From Chrysophaeum taylorii (Eukaryota; Sar; Pelagophyceae; Pelagomonadales; Pelagomonadaceae), in contig JAQMWT010000427.1 of the NCBI GenBank assembly GCA_029834535.1, positions 1 to 64,000 of the forward strand: a stretch of DNA of 64,000 bases, in the 5' to 3' direction. Positions 1-10,345 of the stretch are shown here, piece after piece. How positions within the stretch are numbered: position 1 is the stretch's first letter; each line of letters starts with the position of its first letter. The notes beneath the pieces are model-generated. The model was not told the DNA's origin, did not search any database, and saw nothing but the letters and a program-made list of their open reading frames with translations. The translations under genes were made by a program, and so were the position numbers.

Positions 1-11
1 AGTCCTGCATC

Positions 12-587
12 ATGAAATGCTCATCGATCACATTTAAAGAAGTTGTGAGACTTACAAACAAAGAGTGCTGCTTATCAGAAATGCATTTTATGTGGTTCAA
101 CTAAGCAAAAAGGAATTTTGCTGCAAAAGGGTGATTTTTCGAATCACATGCGTTTCGTACCTCAGGCTGTGTAAAGGTTTACTCAGCTGATGACGCGGGA
201 AGTGAGTATATCCTTCAATTTGAGTCAAAGGATGGTGGGTGAATGCCCTCTGTTTTTTGACTGAAAAAACCAGCAGTTTATTTATTAGAGCGGTTTACAG
301 ATGCCACTGTTCTCAAATTCATAGAACAGACTCAATAAGCTCTATGATGAAGTACCAATGATGGACCGTTTTTTTAGAATTAAAACCCAAAACGGATATG
401 TAGCATTTCAGGAAAGAATGGTCAAAACCATGAGTGAATCCGCTGAGAGCGCTATAGTCATTTTGTAAAATTATATCGAGAAATGGAGCAGGCAGATACC
501 TCAATATATGATTGCTTCTTTTTAGGTATTACTCCCGAGCATCTCAGTGTCATAAGAAAAAAATTAAGCAAGGATATGCGATCTTAG
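12..587 (+). CDS. Crp/Fnr-family transcription regulator (bacterial segment, frames broken)
   Basis: Read across frames, the segment gives a cyclic-nucleotide-binding-type sensor followed by a C-terminal helix-turn-helix. Recognisable stretches are VKVYSADDAGSEYILQFES, DEVPMMDRFFRIKTQNGY and the recognition-helix end IASFLGITPEHLSVIRKKLS, which is the usual C-terminus of short Bacteroidetes Crp/Fnr regulators. The family binds DNA as a dimer and responds to redox or nucleotide signals; the ligand here is unknown. No single frame spans the gene, so several small indels are present. The start is taken at the first ATG, but the gene may begin upstream of the window. Family assignment is fairly sure; the exact ends are not. 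Confidence 0.7.
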
Positions 588-649
588 ATACCTTAAGGAA
601 GGCAGTTCTATAGCTATAAGATTTTGCATGACCAAATTCTAAAATCATG

Positions 650-1043
650 GAAACGATAGTAAATAAAACAGTTGAGAAAATTATTTCAATGCTTTGCAAA
701 GGGGATGTTGCAATCTGTCTTGATTTTTTCACCCAGAATGCTTATTGTACGCGTAAGAGAAGGTCAAAGGAAAAACGGCCGTTCATGGTTCCTACAAATC
801 TCGGGAGGAAGCCCACCGATTTTCTTAAGATATTCAAGATTATTTTTTCGACACAAAAAGCTTTAATGTAGAAAGACGATCGTAGAAGGTGGGGATGGCC
901 TGGTTTATGCAAATGGAACGTCGCACATAAGCTGTACGCCACTGGAAAATTATTCCATAGTGCCGGGGGCCAGAGATGTATCGTTGAGGACAGCATGATC
1001 AAAGAATACAGGTTTTACGAGGACTCAGCGCTTATGAAATCGC
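650..1043 (+). CDS. NTF2/SnoaL-like small protein (bacterial segment, frames broken)
   Basis: Pieces in different frames read as a small NTF2-fold protein: LDFFxPECLLY near the start, then VHGSYKSREEA, FDTKSFNVE, YANGT, HKLYATGK and a C-terminal IKEYRFYEDSAAYEI. The order and spacing match ketosteroid-isomerase/SnoaL-like proteins of about 120 to 130 residues. These are cytoplasmic proteins of varied function, often of unknown substrate. It follows the Crp/Fnr gene on the same strand by about 60 bases and could share its transcript. Several frame changes are needed, as elsewhere in this segment. Assignment rests on pattern recognition, not on a search. Confidence 0.55.
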
Positions 1044-1064
1044 AGCTTCATCAACTATTCTATC

Positions 1065-1495
1065 ATGAACTACTCGATTTTATTGGTATTTCATTGTGGT
1101 AGGCATCATGGTAGTAGTGCAAGGAGGCCTTATTGTAGCTTGTGTGCTTTTAAACAATCCTCTTTTAGCTACTTCGGAGCGCTCACCATAAGCGCTTGCT
1201 TTATATTGCTTCAGTATTTATATCAGTCAGGCAAATCCCAAGCCTCGGAGAGCTTCGGACTGTACCAGCATAGTTTGGTTTACAGGGCTGTTTTTAGCTT
1301 CTTGGCAGTTTACACTTTTTTTGTATTGATACCACGACTGGGTATATCCACTGCAGTATCATTGGGTTATGTGGCCAAATATTTTTTCAAAAAATTGCCG
1401 CCCATTATGGATGGTTGGATGACGGTAGAACCCTTGTGTGGAAAAAATTAGTGGGATTATTGCAATGATTGGCGGACTATTGCTTATTAGTTTTG
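1065..1495 (+). CDS. YdcZ-type DMT-family membrane transporter (bacterial segment, frames broken)
   Basis: A hydrophobic protein of about 140 residues read in pieces: an N-terminal helix VVGIMVVVQGGL, then NNPLLAT, a stretch VFSFLAV followed by LIPRLGISTAVS, and a C-terminal helix ISGIIAMIGGLLLIS. This is the pattern of the small DMT_YdcZ (formerly DUF606) inner-membrane proteins, which have four to five membrane helices and no settled substrate. It lies 20 bases downstream of the NTF2-like gene. Frames are broken by indels, so residue-level detail is unreliable. Confidence 0.5.
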
Positions 1496-1691
1496 AATGG
1501 CCGAAATACTTATTGGCATCACTTCTTGAATCACCTACTTCAAAAAGGGCTACATTTTCCAGGGCCTGTGTTACTGGTGAATGTTTTTCGATCTGAAAAG
1601 TTATGCTGGTGAAGCCGGTTCTTAGGTTATCAGTATGTCCGATGTAAAAATTATCCGAAGCTTCGGAATTTCGAATGTAGAGATAGTACAT
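1440..1691 (-). CDS. GIY-YIG nuclease-domain protein (bacterial segment, C-terminus broken)
   Basis: The minus-strand frame starts MYYLYIRNSE and soon shows FYIGHTDNL, the two beta-strand motifs (YxY and YIG) of GIY-YIG domains. It continues with LFEVGDSRSDANK, resembling the conserved FxxxxxRxxAxxxE helix of the small YhbQ-like subgroup. These one-domain proteins are about 80 to 95 residues long and are probably structure-specific nucleases. The tail runs into other frames and overlaps the end of the YdcZ-like gene in convergent orientation. The first part is convincing; the exact 3' end is not. Confidence 0.65.
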
Positions 1692-1744
1692 GGTGAGATT
1701 AAAAAGAAAAGATCGCCAAGATGGCGACCTTTGTTCGTGAATGC

Positions 1745-1815
1745 TCTCCAGGGTGGGCCGAACCAGCGACCCTCTGATACAGTCAGATGCTTCTAACCAA
1801 CTGAGCTACTGAGGA
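1745..1815 (-). tRNA. tRNA-Asn (GTT expected, anticodon loop damaged)
   Basis: The reverse strand reads TCCTCAGTAGCTCAGTTGG, then an anticodon stem TCTGA/TCAGA, then GGTTCG of the T loop. Body and stems match bacterial tRNA-Asn. The anticodon loop is two bases short (CTGTA where CTGTTAA is expected), one extra A sits before the anticodon stem, and an A is missing after the T-loop TTCG. I read these as sequencing indels in a normal gene. Confidence 0.65.
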
Positions 1816-2112
1816 ATTTTAGAGACCCGGAAAACCGACCATTGTTCTTACGTCAAAATTAGGACTGCAATATTAGCCGCTTCCATTCAATCTGCACTAC
1901 TGGATTATAAAAAAGATTTGACGACCATATGATTTATTTGCCTTACCAGGCATGTGTCAAGTTTTCAATACAAATACAGCCATCATGGCATTAAAACGAA
2001 TAAAAAAAGCGAGATATACCGGTCATAATGTCATTAAAATGACCAAAAAATGGCGTTGGCACAGTTTTGACTATAGTATGGGCAAAGATGTTAAACCTTA
2101 AATTTTTAAGAT
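1816..2112. other. No gene recognised (bacterial intergenic)
   Basis: Between tRNA-Asn and the hsp20 start I see only short fragments. One is a lysine- and arginine-rich frame beginning MALKRIKKARY near 1986. I recognise no product. Confidence 0.4.
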
Positions 2113-2536
2113 ATGTCACTTATAAAGTATAATCCAGGAAGATACAGAACACAAGGTGTTACAAGGTTCTTCGATGATCTGTTTAACGACGGGTTTTTTG
2201 GTGAATGAATGGCGAAAGATCATTTGTACCTCAGGTCGATATCTCAGAAACTGACCAAAGCTTTTGAAACTTTCATTTCTGTCCCGGCTTGGAGAAAATG
2301 ACTTGAACATTGATTTTATCTGATTTGGCGTATTACCGTTTCTGGTGAGCGTAAGTTCAAAAATGAAAAGAATGAGAAGAACTACCACTCTGTAGGGGAC
2401 CAGATCTGGCTCTTTTCCAGCGTTCTTTCCAATACCTGATAACGTAAACGCAGACAAAGTGGACGCAAATTCCGAAGCGGGTATTTGAACATTATCGTTC
2501 CTATGACGAGAAAAAAGTACAGAAAAAGACAATAGC
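2113..2536 (+). CDS. Small heat-shock protein Hsp20 (bacterial segment, frames broken)
   Basis: The start MSLIKYNPGRYRTQG followed by VTRFFDDLFNDGFFG is the classic N-terminus of Bacteroidetes Hsp20 proteins. Later pieces show the alpha-crystallin domain: VDISET, PGLEK, ITVSGERKFK, YGSFQRSFQIPDNVNADKVD and a C-terminal YLNIIVP then KKTIAI. The protein is an ATP-independent holdase that keeps unfolded proteins soluble in the cytoplasm. Expected length is about 140 residues, which fits. It sits directly upstream of the Do-type protease gene, so both belong to protein quality control. The alpha-crystallin part spans at least three frames because of indels. Confidence 0.85.
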
Positions 2537-2686
2537 GATTAAGTAAGTTGAGTTTGTTGACCCTGTCCTGCTCCGTTCTCTCGGATTGGGGCGGGGGTTT
2601 TTGTTAAATATTGTTAAGTATAAATCTCAAGTCCATCGAACGTTATTGTCTTGAATTGTTTGAGATCACTAAAAACTGAAAAAGAT

Positions 2687-4216
2687 ATGAACACGAGAAC
2701 AAAATTAAACATTTACGTATGCTGTTCGCCTCTCTTTTAGGTGGAATTGTGGCCGTTGGTGGTTACCAGTTGGTGAAAAGAGCAGCCGGTTCAAATCTAG
2801 AAAGGAAGCTGAACCTGTATATTCTCAAACTATTCAAGTACTGGTTTCTTCGGAGATACCCATCGAGATAATTTTCGTGGAAGCCGCGAAAGCAGTAGTA
2901 ACGCCTGGTGTGGTACATATTCGTAGCCACAAAAATGGGGAGAAACAGCTGCTTTACAATCCTTAGAAGATTGTTTCAGGGATTTTTTGGTGAGCAAGAA
3001 GACCGTCAATACCCCAAAGCGACCTTCAGTGGGTAGGGATAGTGGCGTTTCATAAGCCAGGATGGCTACATCGCAACAAACAATCATGGTGGTGATGGAG
3101 CAATGAAAATTGAAATGTTATGAACTGACAAACAGAACTTTTGCGGCTGAAGTGAGTCGGAACAGATCCTACCACTGATTTAGCGCTTCTTAAGATTGAC
3201 CCGAAAAGGATCTTTTTTTTTTTTTTTAAATTTTTTTTTTTTTGATCGCCAATTGTAAAATTGGGGATTCGGCATGTGTTGAGGTTGGCGAATGCGGTGT
3301 TGGCTGTCGGCAATCCATGAATTCCGCCTCAACGGTGATGTGGCAGGTATCCATAGTGCCAAACGGTCGTAACATCAACATATTACGAAAACGAGCAACA
3401 TGGCTACGAGTTTTCCTACAAACGGATGCCGCCCGTTCAATCCCGGCACTTCAGGAGGAGCTTGTAAACACCCGCGGTGAACGTATAGGAATCAATACCC
3501 GCCCATAGCGACCATTACGGGTTCATATGAAGGATATTCATTGACGTGCCTGCTAATCTGGTTACAAGTAGTGGCAGATTTGAAGGACATTCGGCGTGGT
3601 TCAAAGGGCATTGTTGGAATAAGCATCAGGGATGATCAATTGCTACCTGGCGGAGGAGGAAGAAGAGATTTGGGCGTTTTAGAACGGAGGTTGGAAAAAC
3701 GTAAAAAGCGGAGAGCTTCTGCTGAAGATTGCAGGCATCAAAGTGTTGATGTGATGTAATTGTTGCTATCAACGGCCAAAAAGTGAAGAAGACAGCCGAA
3801 CTCCAGGAAAAGTTGCTTTGAATCGTCGGGTGCTATAGGTAGCGGTGACTGTCCATTCGGGATGGAAGAGAAAAGACGGTCATGGCTACGCTGAAAAACT
3901 CGTGAATACAACAAAACCGATGCGAGCAACAGTAACAGCGTAATTATACAGGGCGCGACATTTGAGGATGTTTCTCGAGAGGAAGCCCAAAATTGAATAT
4001 CCGAAGGTGGTGCAAAGATCGTTGTACTGGGAAAATGGCAAGTGGGAAGATGCTGGTATCAAGGAAGGATTTATAGTTACCGGAATCTGATAAGCAAGGT
4101 GTAAGAAATGTAAAGATCTGTCACGGGCACTTTCCAGAAGAGTGGACGGATCCGGACTGTTGATTGAGGGTATTTACCCTAACGGCCTGAAAGCCTACTA
4201 CGGAATTGGTTGGTAA
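2687..4216 (+). CDS. Do/DegP-type periplasmic serine protease (bacterial segment, frames broken)
   Basis: A trypsin-like S1C protease with C-terminal PDZ parts. The N-terminus has a membrane anchor or signal (LLGGIVAVGGYQLVKRAAG). The catalytic His is in IATNNHVV near 3070, the Asp region follows TTDLA near 3170, and the Ser lies in the region reading SGGALVNTRGE IGINT near 3450-3500. PDZ fragments follow, and the end IEGIYPNGLKAYYGIGW is the usual C-terminus of Bacteroidetes Do proteases. The enzyme degrades or refolds damaged proteins in the periplasm, matching its neighbour Hsp20. A poly-T stretch near 3212-3241 is longer than any protein-coding reading would allow and is probably a homopolymer error. 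About 500 residues are expected. Confidence 0.85.
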
Positions 4217-4337
4217 ACTTAGTTAGTTGAGTTAAGTTGTAGAGCCCCGTCGGTTTATTCGGCGGGGCTTTTATTTTATCGGTCAGATTAATGCCTGGCC
4301 TTTGCTAATTTTAACCACAAATATTAACCCAACACAT

Positions 4338-5728
4338 ATGAATGACTTGGTATAGCGCAATCCCTCAAGAACCTGGGCATTGAAGAAAAGAATTAAGGCA
4401 CCTCAACCGGTTCACAATGGCCGGAGAGTGGGGCAGCAACAGTACCTCTTTATCCCCCGCTGACTGAAAAGTGATCGGAACGACTCAGTTTACCGATGAC
4501 ATTGGTTTCTTATGAGATGGGCAAATCTCTTCAGGAAGGGCTAGGTGAGGTTCAGGAAATGATTGACATCTGTGATTTTGCAGTCGGATTTCAGACAACT
4601 TTATGGGCTAAGTATGCCTCCGAGCGTCCAAATCATAGAATTACGAGCAGTATCACCCTTTGGGACTTGTTGGTATTATTTCAGCATTTAATTTTCCGGT
4701 AGCGGTTTGGTCCATGGAACGCCGCCATTGCCTGGGTGTGTGGCGATGTATGCATCTGGAAACCCAGTGAGAAAACACCATTGACCGCAATTGCTTGCCA
4801 AAGGATTGCGGCAGAAGTTTTTGCAAAGAATGAAGTCCCCGAAGGGGTAAGCTGCCTGGTGATTGGAGACGCCTCAATAGGACAAAAAATGTCAAATGAT
4901 AGACGAAATACCCTTGGTTTCAGCTACAGGCTCTACACGCATGGGCAAGGCTGTAGGAGATCGGTAGGTAAGCGTTTAGGGCGAGCATTGTTGGAATTAG
5001 GAGGTAACAACGCCATCATAATTTCTGACAAGGCAGATCTTGAAATGTCACTTATTGGTGCTGTGTTTGGTGCCGTAGGCACCTGTGGACAACGTTGTAC
5101 GTCAACTCGAAGATTGATCATTCACGAGAGCATATTTGAGGAAGTAAAGCAAAAATTGGTGAGCGCTTTGGCCAATTAAAAATCGGCAACCCACTTGATG
5201 AATCTAATCATGTGGTCCCTTGATTGACAAGGACGCCGTAGAAACATACGCCAGAGCCCTGGAAGCGTTGAAGTCAGAGGGTGCTAATCCGGTGGTAGAA
5301 GGGGAAGTTCTTTGGGCTCATCGTATGAATCCGGCTGCTATGTTAAACCAGCCATTTACGAATAGAAACACAATTACAAAATGGTTCAGTCAGAAACCTT
5401 TGCACCCATTCTTTACCTGATAAAGTATTCGGAATTGACGAAGCCATAGCGATTCAAAATGATGTGCCTCAAGGTCTTTCGTCAGCGATCATGACCGGGA
5501 TATGAGGGAGTCTGAACTATTCTATCCCATTCCGGCTCGGATTGTGGCATTGCCAATGTCATATAGGCACTTCCGGTGCGGAAATAGGTGGTGCTTTTGT
5601 GGTGAAAAAGAAACCGCGGAGGAAGAGAGTCCGGTTCGGAGCATGGAAATTTACATGCGTAGACAGACCAACACCATTAATTATGGTCAGGTCTGCCCTT
5701 GGCCCAGGGGATCAAATTTGAGCTTTAA
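4338..5728 (+). CDS. ALDH7-type aldehyde dehydrogenase (bacterial segment, frames broken)
   Basis: Successive frames give a near-complete aldehyde dehydrogenase: [48 protein letters not shown], the NAD-binding [25 protein letters not shown] with the general-base Glu, and the catalytic Cys in [13 protein letters not shown]. These long blocks match the ALDH7 group (alpha-aminoadipic semialdehyde / piperidine-6-carboxylate dehydrogenase), which oxidises the semialdehyde formed in lysine breakdown. About 510 residues are expected; the segment length suits that. The last third is the most damaged. Substrate is inferred from subgroup resemblance only. Confidence 0.8.
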
Positions 5729-5992
5729 ATTCAAGAAAGCGTCAGAAGTACCACACTGATCAAAGCCATTGTAATAAAAATGAGAAAGTCGGTGGTGGCG
5801 ACGGTCTTTATATTTTTATACTTCGCATAACCGGAATATTTCGAGTTGATAAACAAAAGTTACGCAGTACTTCTTTACGATTGGTCTAAACTGTATTAAC
5901 GTTTTATTAAGTTGACAAAACTCCACGTGAGAGGCAAAAAACACCGGACCATAAAATGGTCCGGCCACAGTTATAGTCACATATAAGGGTTG

Positions 5993-7873
5993 TTATTGTG
6001 CGCCTTTGATGATTTGGTCCACAACTTCGGGATTGAGCAAAGTAGAGGTATCACCCAGTTTTGAGGTGTCATTCTCACCACCTTTCTTAAAATTCGACGC
6101 ATGATTTTTCCGGATCTTGTTTTGGGCAAGCCCGGTACGATCGTATTTTATCCGGCTTGGCGATCGGTCCAATGATCTTGCTTACTGTACTTCGAATTTC
6201 ATTCTTGAGGTTTTCCTCCGTACGATTGGACATATCACATATCACATAGGCATAAATACCCTGTCCTTTGATGTCGTGTGGGTAGCCAACAACGGCTGAT
6301 TCTACGCCATTGGATGTTCATTGATGGCATTTTCAACCTCAGCAGTACCCATTCTATGACCTGATACGTTGATCACGTCATCCACGCGTCCGAGAATTCT
6401 GTAGTAGCCGTCTTCATCCCTCTTGCAGCCATCACCAGTGAAGTACATACTTTGTAAGTTGCAAATACGTTTGCCTGCAGCGCTCATTGGTCACCATAGG
6501 TAGTCCTAAGCATCGATGGCCAGGGAAGCTGATACACAAATTACCTTGCACGCCGTTGCCCTTCAACTCTTTACCATCGGCATCAACAATTACAGGTCTT
6601 ATGCCAGGTAGAGGTAGTGTCGCATATGCCGGCTTGGTTGGGGTTAAGCCCGCTAATGGTGAAATCATGATACCTCCGGTCTCCGTTTGCCACCAGGTAT
6701 CAACGATGGGCATTTGCCTTTGCCAATATGGTCGTGGTACCAGTGCCAGGCCTCTTCGTAAAGGTTCGCCAAACCGTGCCCAGTACTTTTAAAGAATCCA
6801 ATTTATAAGGTTCTAGTGGCTCCAATCCGCAAGCTTCCAGTGCCCGGATAGCTGTCGGTGCGGTGTAAAAGATTGACTTGATATTTGTCGCATATAGCCC
6901 AGACCTTTCCCGGTTCAGGGTAAGTAGGCACACCTTCGAACATGATAGTAAGTCGCACCGGCCAGAAGCGGGCCATAAAGAATATAGGAGTGGCCGGTGA
7001 TCCGCCTACGTCCGCTGTACACCAGTAGACATCATCACTACCGTATTGAAATACATTTTGAAAGGAAAACTGGGTGTACACCATATATCCTCCTGTGGTA
7101 TGAACTACACCCTTGGGTTGACCTGTCGAGCCCGATGTGTAAAGGATGAAAAGCATGTCCTCGGAGTCCATTACTTCCGCCTGATTGTTGGTGTCAACTT
7201 TGGCTGTTTCTTCATGCCACAGGCATCACGTCCGGGTTTCATGGTTACTTCAGTTTGTCGTTCGTAGACCACAATGACTTTTTCTATCGATGACGTTTTT
7301 TTCTAAGGCCTCGTCCACCACGGCTTTTACGGTATGGTTTTTGGCACCACGGAAAATTGCCGTCTGAGGTTAGGACCATCTTGGCTTCACATCATTGATG
7401 CGATCGGCCAATGCATTGGATGGAGAATCCGGCGAACACCACGAGTGAACGCTCCCACACGTGCGCAACCCAGCATGGCAATAGCCGCTTCTGGAACCAT
7501 CGGCATGTAGATAATGACGCGGTCTCCTTTTTGGAACTCCATTATTTTTTAGGACGTTGGCGAACTCACACACTTTTTCATGCAGTTGAGGTAGGTGAGT
7601 GTGATGCCCTCTTCATTGGGGTCATTGGGTTCCCAGTATAGCAGGCTTATCACCTATGTGAAAAGGTGGTCTTTCCAGGATATTTTCAGTGAGAGTCAGT
7701 TTAGCATTCAGAAACCACTTACTTCTGGCTTTTCAAAGTCCCATTCAACGACTTTGTCCACTTTTTACCGCCAGTAGAATTGATTGGCCACCCGCTCCCA
7801 AAAGGTTTCGGGATGGCTATGCTCTTTTCGTAAGCAAGGTAGTATTCGCTTATGTTTCAATTTTTGTCAACAT
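5993..7873 (-). CDS. acs: Acetyl-CoA synthetase (bacterial segment, frames broken)
   Basis: On the minus strand the pieces read as an AMP-forming acetyl-CoA synthetase from N- to C-terminus: [13 protein letters not shown], the P-loop-like [52 protein letters not shown], then [27 protein letters not shown] and the lysine-bearing C-terminal region. The enzyme activates acetate to acetyl-CoA in the cytoplasm. About 630 residues are expected and the span fits. The gene is convergent with the ALDH7-type gene. Several small indels break it; the A8 hinge and core motifs are still plain. Confidence 0.88.
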
Positions 7874-8031
7874 GTGCACATAATTAATTCGTCTTGAACT
7901 AAAGTTAAATTTTTTCCCTCAGGGCATGCAACATTCGCCGAATTACACTTAACGACGCTAGGCGATCAATAAGGATCTGGTGATCCTTTAGAACAGTAGT
8001 TTATTAGATTTGCACACCTCAAATGACAACC
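7874..8031. promoter_or_regulatory. Divergent intergenic region acs / purM
   Basis: The acs and purM starts face away from each other over about 160 AT-rich bases, so both promoters should lie here. I see no operator or riboswitch that I can name. Confidence 0.3.
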
Positions 8032-9190
8032 ATGAACAGCGATACATGCAGCGTGGGGTTTCGGCCTCCAAAGAGATGTCCATAATGCCATTAAGAACAT
8101 CGACAAGGGCATTTTTCCAAATGCTTTTTGCAAGATTGTTCCAGACTTGTTGGGTGGGGATGAAAGCTACTGCAACATCATGCACGCAGATGGTGCAGGC
8201 ACCAATCCGCACTGGCTTATAATATATTGGAAAGAGACCGGCGATCTCTCCGTATGGAAAGGAATCGCACAGGACGCAGTGATCATGAATACTGACGATC
8301 TACTTTGCGTAGGTGCCGTGGATAATATATGCTGTCTTCAACAATTGGACGCAACAAAAACCCATTCCCGGTGAGGTACGTACCGCTTTAATAGAAGGGA
8401 CAGAAGAGGTGCTTCAGATGCTTCGCGACAACGGGGTAGACATTAGATCAACTGGGGGTGAAACTGCCGACTTAGGAGATTTGGTAAGAACGGTCGTAGT
8501 CCGATAGCACGGTGATCGGCCGGATGAAAGGACGATGTCATCACCAACGCAAATATCCATCCGGGTGACGTCATTGTGGGTCTGGCTTCCTATGGTCAGG
8601 CGACCTATGAGACTGTGGTACATGGTGGTATGGGAAGCAAACGGTCTCACATCGGCGCGGCATGATGTATTCGCCAAAAATACATGGATAAGTATCCTGA
8701 GTGCTTCGACCCAGCTGTGCCCGAAGATTTGGTTTATTCCGGGTCAAAAGATTTGTTAGACACCGTAGAAGCTCACCATTGGATGCAGGCAAGTTGGTGC
8801 TGTCACCAACTCGAACCTATGCCCCGATCATCAAAAAAATATTTGATGAAGGTCTCCGTTCACAAATCCATGGAATGATTCATTGTAGTGGAGGTGCCCA
8901 AACCAAAGTGCTGCACTTTGTCAATAATGTTCACATTATTAAGACAACCTTTCGAAATTCCACCTTGTTTCAATTGATCCATGAAGAAAGCGGTACAGAC
9001 TGGAAGGAGATGTACAAGGTCTTCAATATGGGACATCGGATGAACTGTATGTGCCTCAGGACATTGCACAGACTTTGATTGATAATTTCTCAATCATTTG
9101 GTGTGAAGGCTAAGGTCATAGGCCATGTCGAAGAATCAAGGACTAACAGCTCACCATTAGATCATCAAACAAAGTTTTGATTACGCTTAG
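8032..9190 (+). CDS. purM: Phosphoribosylformylglycinamidine cyclo-ligase (AIR synthetase; bacterial segment, frames broken)
   Basis: The gene reads [11 protein letters not shown] near the start, then [42 protein letters not shown], the long block [35 protein letters not shown] and [14 protein letters not shown]. These are signature blocks of PurM, which converts FGAM to AIR with ATP in step five of purine synthesis. The HADGAGT and [11 protein letters not shown] blocks contact ATP and metal. About 385 residues are expected, as found. The frame changes several times. The 3' end runs toward the convergent alpha/beta hydrolase gene, leaving only about 15 bases. Confidence 0.88.
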
Positions 9191-9206
9191 TTATTCCTTA
9201 GAAAAC

Positions 9207-9910
9207 TCACGCAAGCTCTAAAACGACTTTTTTGGATTGGGTTCCAGCACCATGTGACCCGTTTCGGGCATGATGAGCAGCGATGATTTAGGCATGGATC
9301 GGCACATTTCTACCAGCTTGGTAATATCAATAACGTTGTCACTGTCACCACCGATGATCATCGTTGGCGTGTCAATCATGTTAAGATCCTCTTTTGACAA
9401 GTTGATGACATAATTGAGTTTGGGGTTAAACAATGCCCTGATCTGATCTTCCCCTCCAAAGTGCGTGACAGCAAGATAATCTTTGAATCTTTAGGCATGT
9501 CGTCCTATTTATAGGACGGAGGCCTCTCGACCATCATATTGATAACTGGGCGCTGATCAGCATCATCTTGTCTATTCGATCGGGTTGTGTTTTGAACCAA
9601 TTCGAGTAAAACGAGTCCACCAAAGCTAAAACCAATGACTTTCGCACTTTGAATGTCAAGAGCATCCATAAGGCCACTACATCCTGTGCGTCTGTTGTAT
9701 GGAAAAAGAATTATCTAGCGGAGAACTTTTGCCATGTCCTCTTAAATCCAAGGTATAGACCGAGTAGCAAACACGAAATGGTTGACATATCACTCCAAAA
9801 CTGAGAAGACTGTGTCCACCGTGGAGCAGGATCAGGGGATCCCATACTTGCACTTCGTAGTACAGATCAATACCATTGACTTCTATAGACTTACCCGGCC
9901 AAAGCTGCTG
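9207..9910 (-). CDS. Alpha/beta-hydrolase (bacterial segment, frames broken)
   Basis: Minus-strand pieces give the alpha/beta-hydrolase plan: IEVNGIDLYYEVQ, the oxyanion block LILLHGG, a LDLRGHGKSS strand, the nucleophile elbow AKVIGFSFGGLVLLEL, the acid-bearing strand DTPTMIIGGDSDNVI and the catalytic His in MPETGHMVLEPNPKK. This is a soluble hydrolase of about 260 to 280 residues, likely an esterase-type enzyme of unknown substrate. The nucleophile Ser lies in GFSFGG. Frames are interrupted like the neighbours; the upstream end is approximate. Confidence 0.75.
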
Positions 9911-10009
9911 CCTTGATGAAGTAGGACAAAAGAGATTACTATGAATAAGGGGATTCAGTTGGCCAATTAATGAAACAAAAAAAGGAAGCCCAGGACTTCC
10001 ATTTTTTGT

Positions 10010-10082
10010 GGGAGCATATCGGAGTCGAACCGATGACCTCTACGCTGCCAGCGTAGCGCTCTAGCCAGCTGAGCTAATGCCC
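10010..10082 (-). tRNA. tRNA-Ala (GGC)
   Basis: The reverse strand folds as a cloverleaf: D arm GCTCAGCTGGCTAGAGC, anticodon stem CTACG/CGTAG with loop CTGGCAG (anticodon GGC), and T arm ATCGGTTCGACTCCGAT. One G appears to be missing at the 5' end of the acceptor stem (GGGCAT where GGGGCAT pairs with ATGCTCC), in keeping with indels in this segment. It is the last intact bacterial feature before the junction. Confidence 0.88.
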
Positions 10083-10169
10083 TGTGAATGGAGGGCAAAT
10101 ATATTTATTTCTCTGAAATAAGTTGCTCATGCATTTGCGGCTCTTCATTCTTTTTCTAGCTTGGCAGCT

Positions 10170-10335
10170 TTGTGCGGCATCACAGGTATTGGTCTTTTAC
10201 CGAAACGGGTCGTCCGTGATGGGCACCTGGTGAAACCGGCCACCTTATCCCTGGCACACCGGGGCCGGAGCGACATGGGCATGTTCAGCGGATCACCAGG
10301 TCGATTGGGCACAGTCGCCGGTTGTCGCGTATTCG
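10170..10335 (+). CDS. Start of an asparagine-synthase-like glutamine amidotransferase, cut off at the junction
   Basis: The frame reads CGITGIGL directly after a TTG that stands where the start Met is expected, then LAHRGRSDMGMFS. These match the N-terminal glutaminase domain of asparagine synthase (B) enzymes: nucleophile Cys2 in MCGITGI and the AHRGPDD motif. In the other frame IGHSRRLS resembles the next conserved block (LGHRRLSIID). Everything after about 10,340 fails to continue the family. The gene is therefore broken off where bacterial and algal sequence meet. The family call rests on three short motifs. Confidence 0.5.
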
Positions 10336-10345
10336 AGAAAGCTCA
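10325..10345. other. Probable chimeric junction between bacterial and algal sequence
   Basis: Bacterial coding similarity stops inside the asparagine-synthase-like gene at about 10,335. No bacterial gene can be recognised after this point, and no algal gene before it. The exact base cannot be fixed by eye. Confidence 0.55.

Noticed and set aside
1-10345. Horizontal transfer of a 10-kb bacterial block into the algal nucleus
   Set aside because: tRNAs, operon-like spacing and uniform indels in all genes fit a contaminating raw read better; no spanning evidence is available either way.
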